NCBI GenBank assembly: GCA_009767595.1
Contig: VSDK01013510.1
Span: 1 to 64,000, forward strand
DNA: 64,000 nucleotides
From: Symbiodinium kawagutii
Lineage: Eukaryota > Sar > Dinophyceae > Suessiales > Symbiodiniaceae
Direction of reading: 5' to 3'
A model generated the notes under the pieces. It saw only the letters and a program-made list of their open reading frames with translations, was not told the origin of the DNA and did no database searches. Of the stretch, positions 33,737 to 43,879 are shown piece by piece. The position numbers were made by a program, and so were the translations under genes. Numbering within the stretch: the first letter of the stretch is position 1; each line of letters opens with the position of its first letter.

Positions 33737-33847
33737 CACCATGATGGTCACCTCGACCAGGAGATGTTCCTGGGTGCTGACGAGCCTGCCAGGCAGCTGA
33801 GAGAACGGAAGAAGATTTTGGAGGATGAATTGGATAATAATCAATAA
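33737..33847 (+). CDS. Candidate terminal exon, charged
   Basis: After ATCAGTAG| it reads HHDGHLDQEMFLGADEPARQ then LRERKKILEDELDNNQ and TAA. Charged, helix-forming ending. A donor near GAATTG|GATAAT is not canonical, so the stop is taken as real. Confidence 0.42.
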   Translation, partial: HHDGHLDQEMFLGADEPARQLRERKKILEDELDNNQ

Positions 33848-33923
33848 ATGGTTGATTAATAATCATCTATTTTTGGTTAATAGGGAATAAAAAACAGCAA
33901 TGATGGTTCAACAACTACTAGTT

Positions 33924-34028
33924 GGTGGTTTCTCAAAATAGGAAAACCAAAAAATTGTTGGTCAATTACTAATAAGAATGGTTGATAAAATAGATGATTC
34001 GGGGGGTCCCCGATTTTGAGAAACCCCC
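33924..34028. mobile_element. MITE-1 copy
   Basis: GGTGGTTTCTCAAAATAGG ... CCCCGATTTTGAGAAACCCCC. No matching 4-bp flanks. Confidence 0.7.
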
Positions 34029-34728
34029 GATTGCTGCTGTAAAGTTTATGATTTAATATGTATACTATGTTGCTTATTTGTTAAATGTATTGCATGAACA
34101 ATTGTAACTTGTACAACAATTTTGTCAATTATACATTTATGATACAAATAGTAAAGTTTATACTGGTGTTGCTCGTCAATAATGTGCATTTCATATGTAT
34201 ACACATTAATATTTGCCTGCAGGTAGATACACAGTAAATTGTGTACACGTGTATATGGATACGTTCAACTACATAATTTGCACATGTGTTTAGAGATTTG
34301 TTTATGAACAGTATATGTGTGTGAGTACTTGCATTTGTGTTCCTATGTGTATCTGTATGTATGTACGTATGTATGTACGCATGAATGGATGGATGGACTG
34401 TAAGCTCATGCAACGTAATGTGATTTAGTGTATTGGAATGTACCGTAATGGAATGGAATGTGTTTATGTATGTATATGTTGAATCATGTTAGAAACGTCC
34501 ATATGGTTGGCTCAAAACCACCGACTCACCAGTATGGGCAAGCACATGATCATCATTAATTATTGCCCTTTGATCACTATTTTCACCCAGACCCATATTA
34601 TCTATATATATATATATATATATATTTGTGTAATCTAATTTGATCCAACATTACCTAATTATATCTATGTGTTTATCAAATTGTTCTATCTAGTTATCAA
34701 ATGTATCCTATGTATCTCATGTATGTAT

Positions 34729-34866
34729 CTATCCATCTATCTACCTACCCATCTAGACATCCATTCATCCGTCCACCTACCTATCTACCTACCTATCTAC
34801 CTACCTATCTACCTACCTACCTATCTATCTACCTATCTATCTACCTATCTACCTCTATCTATCTTG
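34729..34866. repeat. (CTAT/CTAC)n tetranucleotide array
   Basis: Alternating CTATCTACCTAC units. (TA)n also at about 34599-34625. Confidence 0.9.
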
Positions 34867-34888
34867 CGGCTATCCCTGGCTTTCCCAG

Positions 34889-35118
34889 GGCACAGCCATG
34901 CCATTCCAAGATTCATCTCATCTATGGTGCAGTTCATGTCGGCCAAGCCACAGCAGTTGACGGTTGGTGCAGTTGAGTTTGGTACTATTCCCTAGCCAGG
35001 GCTTCTTAAAATGGGGGTACCCTAAAAAATGGTTGCTTGATTACTATCAATACCTATAAACTAGTTAACAAAGGATAATTTCGGGAGTCCCCTCATGTTG
35101 AGCAACATTCCCTACAAG
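34889..35118 (+). CDS. Exon of unknown gene C, interrupted by a MITE-1
   Basis: Acceptor TGGCTTTCCCAG|. After two leading bases it reads HSHAIPRFISSMVQFMSAKP then QQLTVGAVEFGTIP, up to 34994. A diverged MITE-1 (34995-35110) is inserted at CCCTA. Sequence resumes at the duplicated copy with CAAG and then a MITE-3 donor, CTACAAG|GTGGGC (35118/35119). Without the MITE-1 the exon reads through ..TIPYK in phase 0. With it, the frame meets TAG at 34993. Removing GCCAGG..TTGAG (GC-AG) would restore an open frame with a 12-base addition. Confidence 0.5.
34995..35110. mobile_element. Diverged MITE-1 inside an exon
   Basis: GCCAGGGCTTCTTAAAATGGGGGTACCC ... GGGAGTCCCCTCATGTTGAGCAACATTC, flanked by CCTA at 34991-34994 and 35111-35114 (the direct repeat is 8 bp, ATTCCCTA, if the element's last bases are counted). 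Confidence 0.65.
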
Positions 35119-35604
35119 GTGGGCCCCCAACCACTGAACTAAGTTGGGTTATAACCCCTGTAACTGGTAGTCAGCCCTAGTTAGACAAGTTATAAGACTT
35201 CTAAGTTGGGTTATAACCCCTATAACTGATAGTTAGCCCTAGTTAGACAAGTTATAAGACTTCTAAGTTGGGTTATAACCCCTATAACTGGTAGTTAGCT
35301 CTAGTTAGACAAGTTATAAGACTTCTAAGTTGGGTTATAACCCCTATAACTGATAGTTAGCTCTAGTTAGACAAGTTATAAGACTTCTAAGTTGGGTTAT
35401 AACCCCTATAATTGGTAGTTAGCCCTAGTTAGACAAGTTATAAGACTTCTAAGTTGGGTTATAACCCCTATAATTGGTAGTTAGCCCTAGTTAGACAAGT
35501 TATAAGACTTCTAAGTTGGGTTATAACCCCTATAATTGGTAGTTAGCCCTAGTTAGACAAGTTATAAGCCAACAAACCAAAGTGGTTGGGGGCCCACTTT
35601 GTAG
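35112..35604. mobile_element. MITE-3 acting as an intron, expanded by a tandem array
   Basis: Left terminus CTACAAGGTGGGCCCCCAACCACT, right terminus AGTGGTTGGGGGCCCACTTTGTAG. The implied intron is 35119-35604 (GT..AG entirely within the terminal repeats). It joins ..GTIPYK to SPTILD.. in phase 0 with both sides open, which is the best single piece of evidence in the window that MITE-3 is spliced. Confidence 0.75.
35141..35570. repeat. Seven tandem copies of a 62-bp unit
   Basis: Units start at 35141, 35203, 35265, 35327, 35389, 35451 and 35513. Each is AAGTTGGGTTATAACCCC..., with CTAGTTAGACAAGTTATAAG near its end. Copies differ by one to four bases (GGTAG/GATAG, CCCTAG/CTCTAG). The last unit is cut short by the element's right arm. 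The unit corresponds to the interior of ordinary MITE-3 copies (GGTAGTTA, CTAGTTATAAC). Confidence 0.92.
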
Positions 35605-35838
35605 TCACCAACAATCCTTGACTGCGACGAAGGTTGGAAAATAGCAATGCACAATGCTGCTAAACTGGGAGGCGCTATCTCCTCCAAACCTACACGGAAT
35701 TCGACATTGATGCGGTTCCCCATGCATCGGAGGAGGTGGGTAGCGCTGAAGCGCATGTCACAGGCCATCTACAAGCACCATCAGTTGGTGAAGCCATGGT
35801 GGTCAGTTGTAGAACATATGGCACCCCTAATGGTATGA
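35605..35838 (+). CDS. Exon of unknown gene C starting at the MITE-3 end
   Basis: Begins immediately after TTTGTAG|. Reads SPTILDCDEGWKIAMHNAAK, then LGGAISSKPTRNSTLMRFPM, then HRRRWVALKRMSQAIYKHHQ to TGA at 35836-35838 (77 codons). It could instead leave at CAGTTG|GTGAAG (35787). The RFPMHRRRWVALKRM part is strongly basic. No family recognised. The acceptor is the last base pair of the element. Confidence 0.55.
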   Translation, partial: SPTILDCDEGWKIAMHNAAKLGGAISSKPTRNSTLMRFPMHRRRWVALKRMSQAIYKHHQLVKPWWSVVEHMAPLMV

Positions 35839-36271
35839 CTAGCGAACAACACCAAGGATCACAAAACGTTGCACTTGGAGTGTTTTGTTCGTTTTCTTCA
35901 ATGGGGTGACATCCTCCGTGGTGACTGTATGGCTGGTTGTTAATGTTCAAATGCAACATCCCTGGCCCGAAATTACAATACAATCTATATGATTATTTGA
36001 TTGTATATCATTGAATACAACTGTAGCAACGCAATTTTCACCCCCAAACTGACGAGTAGGAATTGACGAGTAAGAGTATCATCAGCAAGGGGGCATGCTT
36101 CCGCGAAACCAAGGGGATGTGGAGCAAACCGTAGGCGACCCAAAGATGGAGCAGTCAGCATTCATATTCTCATAACATGCAGGTTGCAACAACTGCTGTC
36201 CCCTTCGGCACTACTGTTGAGGGGAAGGTCTTCTTGGTTCAACTGTATAGACCTACCTAAATCAAATATAT
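35839..36271. other. Non-coding DNA
   Basis: No element or exon supported. Confidence 0.35.
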
Positions 36272-36370
36272 GGTGGTGTCTCAAAATAGGGAGCCCCAAA
36301 AAATGCTTGGCTTATTTCTATGAATAATTGATAATGGACGATTTGGAGGTACCCCTATTTTGAGAAACCC
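36272..36370. mobile_element. MITE-1 copy
   Basis: GGTGGTGTCTCAAAATAGGG ... CCCCTATTTTGAGAAACCC. Confidence 0.7.
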
Positions 36371-36495
36371 TTAGATCTTTTTGTAAAGTTTTTTCGGGAG
36401 CTACCTTTTGGACAGGACACAAGAATAAGTCCCAGAAGTTGAGAGATGATTTACAGTAATTACCCAAACCGTGCAGTGGTTATGATAGTTTCTTC

Positions 36496-36655
36496 CATCA
36501 ATGAAGGAGTGCGACGAGACAGAGTTTTCAAGTTGGGTGTGAAGAACTGCATGTCATCCTGCGCAACTGCATGTCCGCACACCTTACTGCATGGCGCCAG
36601 CAGACGTCCCTGGACCGGTCCGTGATTACTCCGCTGCATTGTCGAGTGACCTGAG
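36496..36655 (+). CDS. Candidate coding island, frame unresolved
   Basis: GC-richer stretch. One frame reads RDRVFKLGVKNCMSSCATAC then PHTLLHGASRRPWTG, another reads GCEELHVILRNCMSAHLTAW. No decisive splice sites. Confidence 0.28.
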
Positions 36656-37979
36656 CTGATGGTACCGAAAATTGGCCTGTTGTCCCTCAGAGCTATTTGT
36701 GAATCACAACTCGCTCACCAATTTCATGGGCGATAGTCACTGCAGGTGATGTGAAGTAGCTCCACCAGTAAATCCATAGCCATTATTCAAGGTAATCATT
36801 TGACTTGAAAGTGATTCATGTTGAATTATTGCTCCATCTTTCGTTTTCCCCAGGATTTTCCCATTCTTACTCAGTTGATGGGAAATCGGTGTTACAAAAC
36901 AACCCCAATTTTGCTATTAGAGCGTTCGTTTCCACATCAACTCTGGCTGGTTGATCAAGATCACCCGTTTGATTTTTGAGTCTTGTTGGACCAACACGGA
37001 ACTCCAGTCGTCGTTGAGTATTGGTGGATACTATCTCCTATGAGCCATTCACGAACCATGGATTTACTAAACCACGACTTGTCCCTACTGACATGAAATA
37101 TGCAGTTTTTTTTTTTGAACTCCAAGTGTTAGCCATCACTCAACCATTATCAATCTCATTCGACCATGTTCAACCATAGTTAATGAACCATTACTATAAC
37201 ATTTATAACCATGAACTATAACCATTCAATATAACCATTCACTATAACCATTCACTATAACCATTAAGTATAACCCATAATTACGCATAATGCACCAATC
37301 TTGACTAGATTCATTGCTAAAGAAATAATAAATCCCGTCACTCAAATCCCATTACTATAACCCCTTTACTATAATCATAAACCAATCAGTATAATCAAAT
37401 GGTTGTAGTAATAGATTATATATATGCATAGTATATCTTAACCCCTATACTGTTCACCCCACTACTATACATAATAGTAAATTCAATTACTATACATACA
37501 ATATATATATATATATTTAAATGTACATATATATATATATATATATTTACATACATATATTATTTATGCATAGTTATAATCCCACTACTATCATGTATAA
37601 ACTATCAATGGATATATGGATTCATATCACATATTCATGCGTCCATTTATAATCCCACTGCTATAACCATTAATTGTAACCATTCAATATCACCATTCAC
37701 TCAAACTAATCTCCGATTGCACCAGGTCCCGGCCCAGCCGTCCTCACCATGTTCGCCTTCCTCCCGCACCACGCGGGTAGCCCGGTGGCAGGATGGGTGA
37801 ATGGCTATGGTGGTTTTTTATAGGAGAAAATGGTGCTTGTACAGGAAAAAATGGTGGTTTCATAGGAACAAATGGTGGTTATATTGGAAAAAATGGTGGT
37901 TATATAGGTTGATCGTAGGGATGAATAGGTCATAATCATCGGCAATAATAGGAAAACAAATACATAACACGTACTATAT
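36656..37979. repeat. Non-coding DNA with TATAACCATTCAC repeats and (TA)n
   Basis: Short tandem TATAACCATTCAC/AATATAACCATTC words at 37200-37275. (TA)n tracts at 37500-37555. A GC-rich island at 37725-37795 (PGPAVLTMFAFLPHHAGSPV) may be an exon after GCACCAG|, with unclear end. Confidence 0.4.
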
Positions 37980-38081
37980 GTTGGTTTCTCAACCCATGGG
38001 GGTACTTAAAAATGGTTGGTTTACTACTATCAATGGTAAATAATTGATGATTTGGGGGGTCCCCTATTTTGAAAAACTCAC
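37980..38081. mobile_element. MITE-1 copy with ATAT target duplication
   Basis: GTTGGTTTCTCAACCCATGGGGGTAC ... CCCCTATTTTGAAAAACTCAC, with ATAT at 37976-37979 and 38082-38085. A MITE-2-like right-hand neighbour (GGCCATGGGTCAAGC) begins at once after the shared ATAT. Confidence 0.8.
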
Positions 38082-38085
38082 ATAT

Positions 38086-39114
38086 GGCCATGGGTCAAGC
38101 AGTTAACCGTTTAATGGCGAATAATGGGGGATGATAACTAACAATTATAGAGAATATGTACGCTATAGGTCAAGCAGTTAACCAATCAAGTTTATAGAGG
38201 ATAATAAGCAACAAAACTATAGGGAAAACACTGCTTCGTGATGGTTCATATGATGGATTGAATGATGGTTCGCGTTAAATGTTGTTGTTAGTTGTTAGTA
38301 TTTGCTGATACTGTTTATAAAAGGTGTAGCAGTTCATTATCACTAATGATGGTTGATATTTCTTAAAAACTGGCTGGTAGTGGTTGATATTGGTTGATCA
38401 GCATTTGATGATGGCTGTATTGGTCGGTAATTGTTTGTATGTCTTAAATCTTTGGTTGTATATGGTAGTGGCAAATGATTCTGAATGATGGCGAACGATG
38501 GTTTACAGTGGTCAACAGCAACTAAAGATGGTTGGCACTGTTCGATATGGCTAATGGTGGCTAATAGTGGATATTTAATAAAGGACACTAGCCAAAACTG
38601 GTCGATAGTCGAATTGAGGATGCTTGATAGTTTGAACCATGCCAGTTGATGGAATGTGAGAAGTGTGGACAATGAAGCCTACAAGAACTATTGGAAAAGG
38701 TAAAGCAAACACAAGTGTGGGTTCAAAATAATGAACAAGTCATTAGCAGCGCTACATCAAAGTGATGGTTAATAAATGTTGGATCGGAAATAGTGATTGG
38801 TCAAGCATTTCCAAGCAATATTGCTAGCCACCAAGAATATTGACCATTGCTATTCAAGATTGGGAATTGAGAAGCAATAATTGATTATTGACACTTAATT
38901 ATGTATCATCTAATCATTGTTTTTCTTTGTTCGAAAAAAGAACACAAAAAACATCAATGGCTACCAACCAATATACCATCAGTTTTTTTCTTTCGATTGT
39001 TGACAGTTATCTATGCATCATCAAAAACATCAACAGCTACCAACCATTGCGAACCATCTATTGGGGGTGTTCTATTGTTGTTATATGCTAACCGTTGGTA
39101 GATACCATGTAATA
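38086..39114. other. Non-coding DNA
   Basis: Words such as GATGGTTGATATTGGTTGAT recur at 38340-38640. No exon supported except a weak open frame just before 39115 (MLTVGRYHVILQ). Confidence 0.35.
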
Positions 39115-39239
39115 CTACAAGGTGGGCCCCCTAGTTACAAGTTGATTAATAAGCCATTTAACTATAGTTATATCTACCATAACTGGTAGTTACCCTAGTT
39201 ATAACCCAAGTTAGCTAACTAAGGGGGCCCACCTTGTAG
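39115..39239. mobile_element. MITE-3 acting as an intron
   Basis: CTACAAGGTGGGCCCCCTAGTT ... AACTAAGGGGGCCCACCTTGTAG. Removing 39122-39239 (GT..AG inside the terminal repeats) joins a phase-1 end (..ATACTACAAG) to a phase-1 start (CTAAAACC..), and the frame stays open on both sides. Confidence 0.7.
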
Positions 39240-39368
39240 CTAAAACCCCATGGGTTGGATACCGTGCTTACGCAGTTCTACCAGTTCGACCAGTTCTACT
39301 ACAACCAACGGTTGGGACCCAGGCTTTGAGTGGCGAAGCGGTGATCCTGGCGCTTGAAAAGGCGGGCG
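39240..39368 (+). CDS. Exon starting at a MITE-3 acceptor
   Basis: Begins right after CACCTTGTAG|. After two leading bases it reads KTPWVGYRAYAVLPVRPVLL then QPTVGTQALSGEAVILALEK and AG, ending GGCGGGCG|GTTGGT in phase 1. A shorter frame (LKPHGLDTVLTQFYQFDQFY) is also open to a stop, but the first is longer and matches phase. No family recognised. Confidence 0.45.
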
Positions 39369-39545
39369 GTTGGTGTTTGAAGGGACGTCGTTGGTTGGCT
39401 GATTGGTTGGTTAGGATTAGGTGGCTGGTTGGTTTGGTGGTTGGTTATTTCATTGGTTGGTTGTTGGTTATTTAGTCGGTTGGTTATTTAGTTGGTTGTT
39501 GGTGCTTTTGATTGGTTTCTTGGTTTGTTAGTTGTGGCTTTTTGG
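39369..39545. repeat. TTGGTTGG-rich tandem tract
   Basis: Imperfect GGTTGGTTGGTTATT repeats. Confidence 0.75.
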
Positions 39546-39908
39546 TTGGATATTCTTGCAAATGGGGCCCACGTGATCTGAGGTATCCAATCAAATAACC
39601 AAACAAACATCCGGACAAGATGAATGTGATGGCAGTAGTTTTTCGGGATGCTGTGGGATATATGTATGAATAGATTGTTACACTGAGTTGTCAATATCTG
39701 GCTCTTGGTCACGTATATCCAAACATGAATGGGCGCACCACCCAACTAAGAAAGATATTTTCACTAGGTCGACTCATAGCCTCATAGCAACATGATATAC
39801 CAACCGATGCCAATGAATCAATCAACCAACAAACCAACAAATGAAGCAGGCAATCAACCAACCAACAAAACGTTGAATCTTGGAAGCCCATTTTGCGCTG
39901 ACTTTAAG

Positions 39909-39966
39909 GCTGGAGAATTTGACTTCGATGCCATCGCCTTCAGCGAACTGTCGGAGGCGACTTCTG
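39909..39966 (+). CDS. Candidate exon, acidic
   Basis: After GACTTTAAG| it reads AGEFDFDAIAFSELSEATS, donor TTCTG|GTGTTG. The frame is open well beyond both ends, so the limits are uncertain. Confidence 0.33.
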
Positions 39967-40272
39967 GTGTTGATTGGTTGATCATGGGAGACGTTGGTTT
40001 CTGGTCGAATCATGTGGATAGAGATGTTTTTAATGTTGCTTAAATAGCTGAACTATCATTAGCTTAACTCTCATTGATTAACTAATATTAACTATATAAA
40101 TTATTTAAGCAGTAGTTTTGAAGAGTTAATCATGTGGATATTGCTTAATTATTGGTAGTAGACTTTACTATTGGCCAATAATGAAGCATTCTACTTATGA
40201 TTGATTAATTTGATTAATATGTGTTGATCATTTGGCCTGATCACCAACTATGCCAGGGTCCCTACTCGGAAT

Positions 40273-40613
40273 ATGTTTGGAGAGTGCCCAAGGGAATGCA
40301 CAAAACTGGTTGCGACGCACCCAGAGTTCGCTTGTAGACGTTGTCTTCCTCAGGCGTGCACGCTGACAGTACGCCATCCAGAGTCAGCAATTACGATATG
40401 GCTGTTTCTCAAAATAGGGGTACCCCCAAAAAATGGTTGGTTCATTACTATAAATGACTAGTAATGGATGATTTGGGGGTACCCCTATTTTGAGAAACAC
40501 CCATATGCATGTCACAACTGTCAATGCACAGTTTTGATCTATGGAATCGGGTTTTCCATGCTTGGAAAGGAGATACTTTGGACGTGTCAACAATGGCATT
40601 TCTTTCCACTTAG
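40273..40613 (+). CDS. Coding exon split by a MITE-1 insertion
   Basis: Reads MFGECPRECTKLVATHPEFA then CRRCLPQACTLTVRHPESAI, up to ATAT at 40396-40399. A MITE-1 (40400-40502) follows, and after the second ATAT the same frame continues CMSQLSMHSFDLWNRVFHAW then KGDTLDVSTMAFLST to TAG at 40611-40613. Excising the element and one ATAT restores one continuous frame. Cys-rich first half (CPREC, CRRC). No family recognised. Confidence 0.42.
40400..40502. mobile_element. Near-perfect MITE-1 with ATAT target duplication
   Basis: Arms of at least 28 bp pair perfectly: TGTTTCTCAAAATAGGGG, then TACCCCCAAA, and its inverse. ATAT at 40396-40399 and 40503-40506. The best-preserved copy, probably young. 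Confidence 0.92.
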
Positions 40614-41680
40614 AGGGATACATTGCCCACTCAAAAAATGCAGTGCCGAACACTCAGATCCAGTTTCTCAAAGTTGGCTAGTGTTAGACAAATACGGTCA
40701 TTGTGGTTCAGCATGAACTTTGAGAAGTGGAGTCATGTTTCGGATCTCAAATGGTGATAAACATTTACATGCCAAAAGGCTCAGAATGTCAACAAATCAT
40801 GTTATCATGCCCATCCCTAAACCAGCCAGTTCTCATCAGGAGTAGTGAAAGAAAGGTTTCACAAGCCCTGTAAAACACAGCAGAGGCAACGACGGCAAAA
40901 GGCAAGGAGATGGATGAGCGACTGCATCACACTGGAACAATCAGATCCAATGTTTTAGTGAATGAGTAGGTGAGGGAAACCAACAAAGCTGGTGGATGGC
41001 TGACGGCAAAAAGGACTTGATGAAGGATTGTAATGATAACGATGACAGCGATGAATATGATAGTGACGACGATGACGACGAAGTAATGCAAAACAAGCTG
41101 ATCATGCCAACCGCGATGCTGATGCTGATAGTGACGATGAGGTCTATGATGTATGTAGATTGTAAATCATGACGATGATGACGATGATGACAATTTGTGT
41201 ATTGTAACTTGAGCAGTATTCAGTATTACTCTGTAGCAACTCCTCCATGACATAATCTCCGATCCTCTATCCAATCTACATATAGATAAATATATAAATA
41301 TATACATACAAGTATGTTTAAAGCATAAACACAAGTGACAGGTGTCCGTTTAAAACAAACAAATCATCAAAAGCGAGATCCATCACATCAACGATATGAC
41401 TTCATATTTAAGCATGGGCAGATGCCAGCACTACCATCAACCATCATTACACACACACTAGCATGTGCTGCAAGGCAATTTTTCTCCCGTTATGCAGACA
41501 GAAAGGCAATTCCACTCTGCCGAGCCCAACTGGGTCTTGGCTATTTTAGCCAACAAGTTGTGCATCATCTACTTGATCTGGGTTAGTTACCCAGTGGTGC
41601 TCTTATGTTGCCAACAAGTTCTGGTGCAACGGAACCCCAAATCAAGCAGATGTCCCCGTGAAAAATGCTGCGCCGCGCAG
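40614..41680. other. Non-coding DNA, GACGATGA-rich part
   Basis: GAT/GAC-rich stretch at 41030-41200 (ATGACGATGATGACGATG). No exon supported. Confidence 0.4.
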
Positions 41681-41826
41681 GTGGCAGGGAAGCCCATCAC
41701 CGTGCTGGGGTCCTACGTCTTGTCCTCCTGTGGCTACATCACTCAACTGGAGGAGCAACCCGGAGGATCCTTTGCAGGGCACCATGTTCAGCTCACATTC
41801 CCAGCGCCTGTTTTTGTTACCCCTTG
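41681..41826 (+). CDS. Exon of unknown gene D
   Basis: Acceptor CGCCGCGCAG|. Phase 0. Reads VAGKPITVLGSYVLSSCGYI, then TQLEEQPGGSFAGHHVQLTF, then PAPVFVTP. Donor CCCCTTG|GTGAAC in phase 2. One of the most protein-like stretches of the window. No family recognised. Confidence 0.55.
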
Positions 41827-41836
41827 GTGAACTGAC

Positions 41837-41914
41837 CTGGCAATGGAGAATCACCATTTGTTTACAGGGGAATCCTCGGAAATCAGCAACAAATGGCGGA
41901 TTTTCCATTGCCAG
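41837..41914. mobile_element. Short inverted-repeat element (MITE-5)
   Basis: CTGGCAATGGAGAATCACCA ... TGGCGGATTTTCCATTGCCAG, imperfect 24-bp arms. Related half-sites (TGGTGGATTTTCCA) at 13200 and 46713. Confidence 0.65.
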
Positions 41915-41941
41915 GGAAGTTTTTATCTCAGTGTGACTCAG

Positions 41942-42062
41942 CTCCCGGAGACTTGACAGAGATGTTAGGAGCAAGGGTGGATCGGGTGCCCGGCTCGAAA
42001 CTTCGACACGCGAGTACCTGAGCCCAGATGTAGTGCCCGTGGCATCTGGAAATCTGGATATG
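41942..42062 (+). CDS. Exon of unknown gene D ending at a MITE-2 terminus
   Basis: Acceptor TATCTCAGTGTGACTCAG|. After one leading base it reads SRRLDRDVRSKGGSGARLET then STREYLSPDVVPVASGNLDM. Entry phase 2 fits the preceding exon. The donor would be GGATATG|GTGATG, that is inside the left end of a MITE-2 (target ATAT then GGTGATGGGTC). Confidence 0.48.
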
Positions 42063-42172
42063 GTGATGGGTCAATATTAGCAATCCGAAAGTGGGATGAT
42101 GATCGTCCTAACAGAGACCGGTTTGATCATCTCTGGGATGGTCACAACGGGTACAAGGTATTGACTGACCTG
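42062..42172. mobile_element. Diverged MITE-2 copy
   Basis: GGTGATGGGTCAATATT after ATAT. The right end is degenerate (GTATTGACTGACC). Confidence 0.5.
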
Positions 42173-42635
42173 CAGAAACATTCTGACTGTTTGAGTCCAA
42201 CGATGTTTTTTTAATTTGATTCCAATCTTGTGTGATCGCTTTTCGCTAAGGTTTTGTAGTGTTTTGGTCGGTTATGCCTCTGTGTTTTGTAGCTTGGTGT
42301 TTTGTGTTGCCTCTCGATGGTGGTATCAAGTTGGTGTTGTGGTCACGATGATTTTCATCAGATATTTCATGTCAAGCAGCCCCCTTTGTTGGAGCGTGTT
42401 TCTAGATTCCAACATGCTCCAACCATCAAAGACCACACTTTAGATACAATCAGATACCCTTTGGTAAACAGTTGGTAAACTAACATAGAAACGGAAAATC
42501 ACCCTTGTTGTGGGAAAACCCTGGGAAACAGGTTCTTTACATATCCAGAAAGCCAATAGAAATGGATAGAAATGGAACCTCACCCTGGGAAACCCTGACA
42601 AAACAACGCAGACTTGTTGGATTTCTCATTGCCAG

Positions 42636-42705
42636 CTTTGGGACTGCCGTTGGCGCCGAGTTGACTCGCTTCTTCACTGAGATGGACCGGAGATATCGAC
42701 CTGAG
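42636..42705 (+). CDS. Exon, probably unknown gene D
   Basis: Acceptor CTCATTGCCAG|, donor CCTGAG|GTGGTG. After one leading base it reads FGTAVGAELTRFFTEMDRRY then RPE, from phase 2 to phase 0. Entry phase fits the exon at 41681 but not the one at 41942, so one may be alternative. Confidence 0.48.
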
Positions 42706-43879
42706 GTGGTGACAGCAACCGCAACGCTGTCTTCGTGGCATGTTGGGGTTCTGTTGACCTTGCTGTTTGAGGTTTCTTTTTGGTGAGATATAGTAACATA
42801 TTATCATGTAATATGTGTGACTTTGTGATTTGTGATAGTTTCGTGAGGCTGTGAGACAAAGAAGATGCTATTTTTGGTGTACAGATGATGGATACCTGAC
42901 GGCATGAATAGTTGCACGAGTAGACACGCCATCTATAGATACTGGTAGTGGGATCAAACCCCGCGTCAGAAACTACTAGTAATGGTCAGCAAGAATAGGA
43001 GAGTACAATAAAAGCAGCACAACACACTGGCCAGCAACAGCGACAATACCAGCGCACTGGTATTGCACACATGGGTGTGCAAGATATTCCCTTCACGGTA
43101 CCCCAATTTGCAACTGGCTCTGGGTTGTTGTAGTTGAGCTGGTTGATTGCAAATGCCGGTTACGGAAATCCTTACCGATTCTAAAACATGACGACGCTCA
43201 TTGAAGATGTGAACGGTGTTCAGATGCCAAGGGATTCTTCGTGTGCACAGGTCATTGCAATATGGTGCTTTCAGATTGTGCAAACCTTTGAAGTAAACCG
43301 AAGTATCTACGTTTCGTTTCATGATAAAACCTTCCTTCTCACTTTCTGTTGATTTTGATGTATATTTCCATATATCTTCCTGGTTTTCCATCGTTTTCCT
43401 TGCTCCTTCTCCCCCTTTTTTGGGATCAGGACCTTCTGTAACTTGATTTCATGCCAGTCATCGGTCTGATCGCGGCTCGTCCTGCGACGGCATGGGCTTT
43501 GAGTCTATGGACCAGTCGTGTTTTTTCCCTCATTTTCAAGGATGGTGCGAATGGTATGATGCTGTCATATCATCATAGGTATGGGTAAGATTTAAGCATA
43601 GCTTGACCATAGCTTAAAGGGTTGCCCCAATATCCCAACATGAATCCTCCTAATTATGAAACCATCCAAAGAAATGGCATACAGGTGAGCAATGTCCAAA
43701 TGGAATGATCTAGTAGATCTTCTCCACAGGTAGCCCCTGACCCAGAGCTAACCACGGATCATCCCTGTCAGTGTTTTCTTTGGGTGACCTACAGGCTTGT
43801 GGTAGATCATTGGGTTCTATCAGAAATAGATGGGTTGCCCGTGGATGGCTGGATAGTTCACTGAAAACAATAGTGGCTA
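42706..43879. other. Non-coding DNA
   Basis: No MITE or exon convincingly supported. Confidence 0.35.

Noticed and set aside
35141-35570. CRISPR-like array
   Set aside because: Units are contiguous 62-bp tandem repeats without unique spacers, inside a MITE in a eukaryotic genome.
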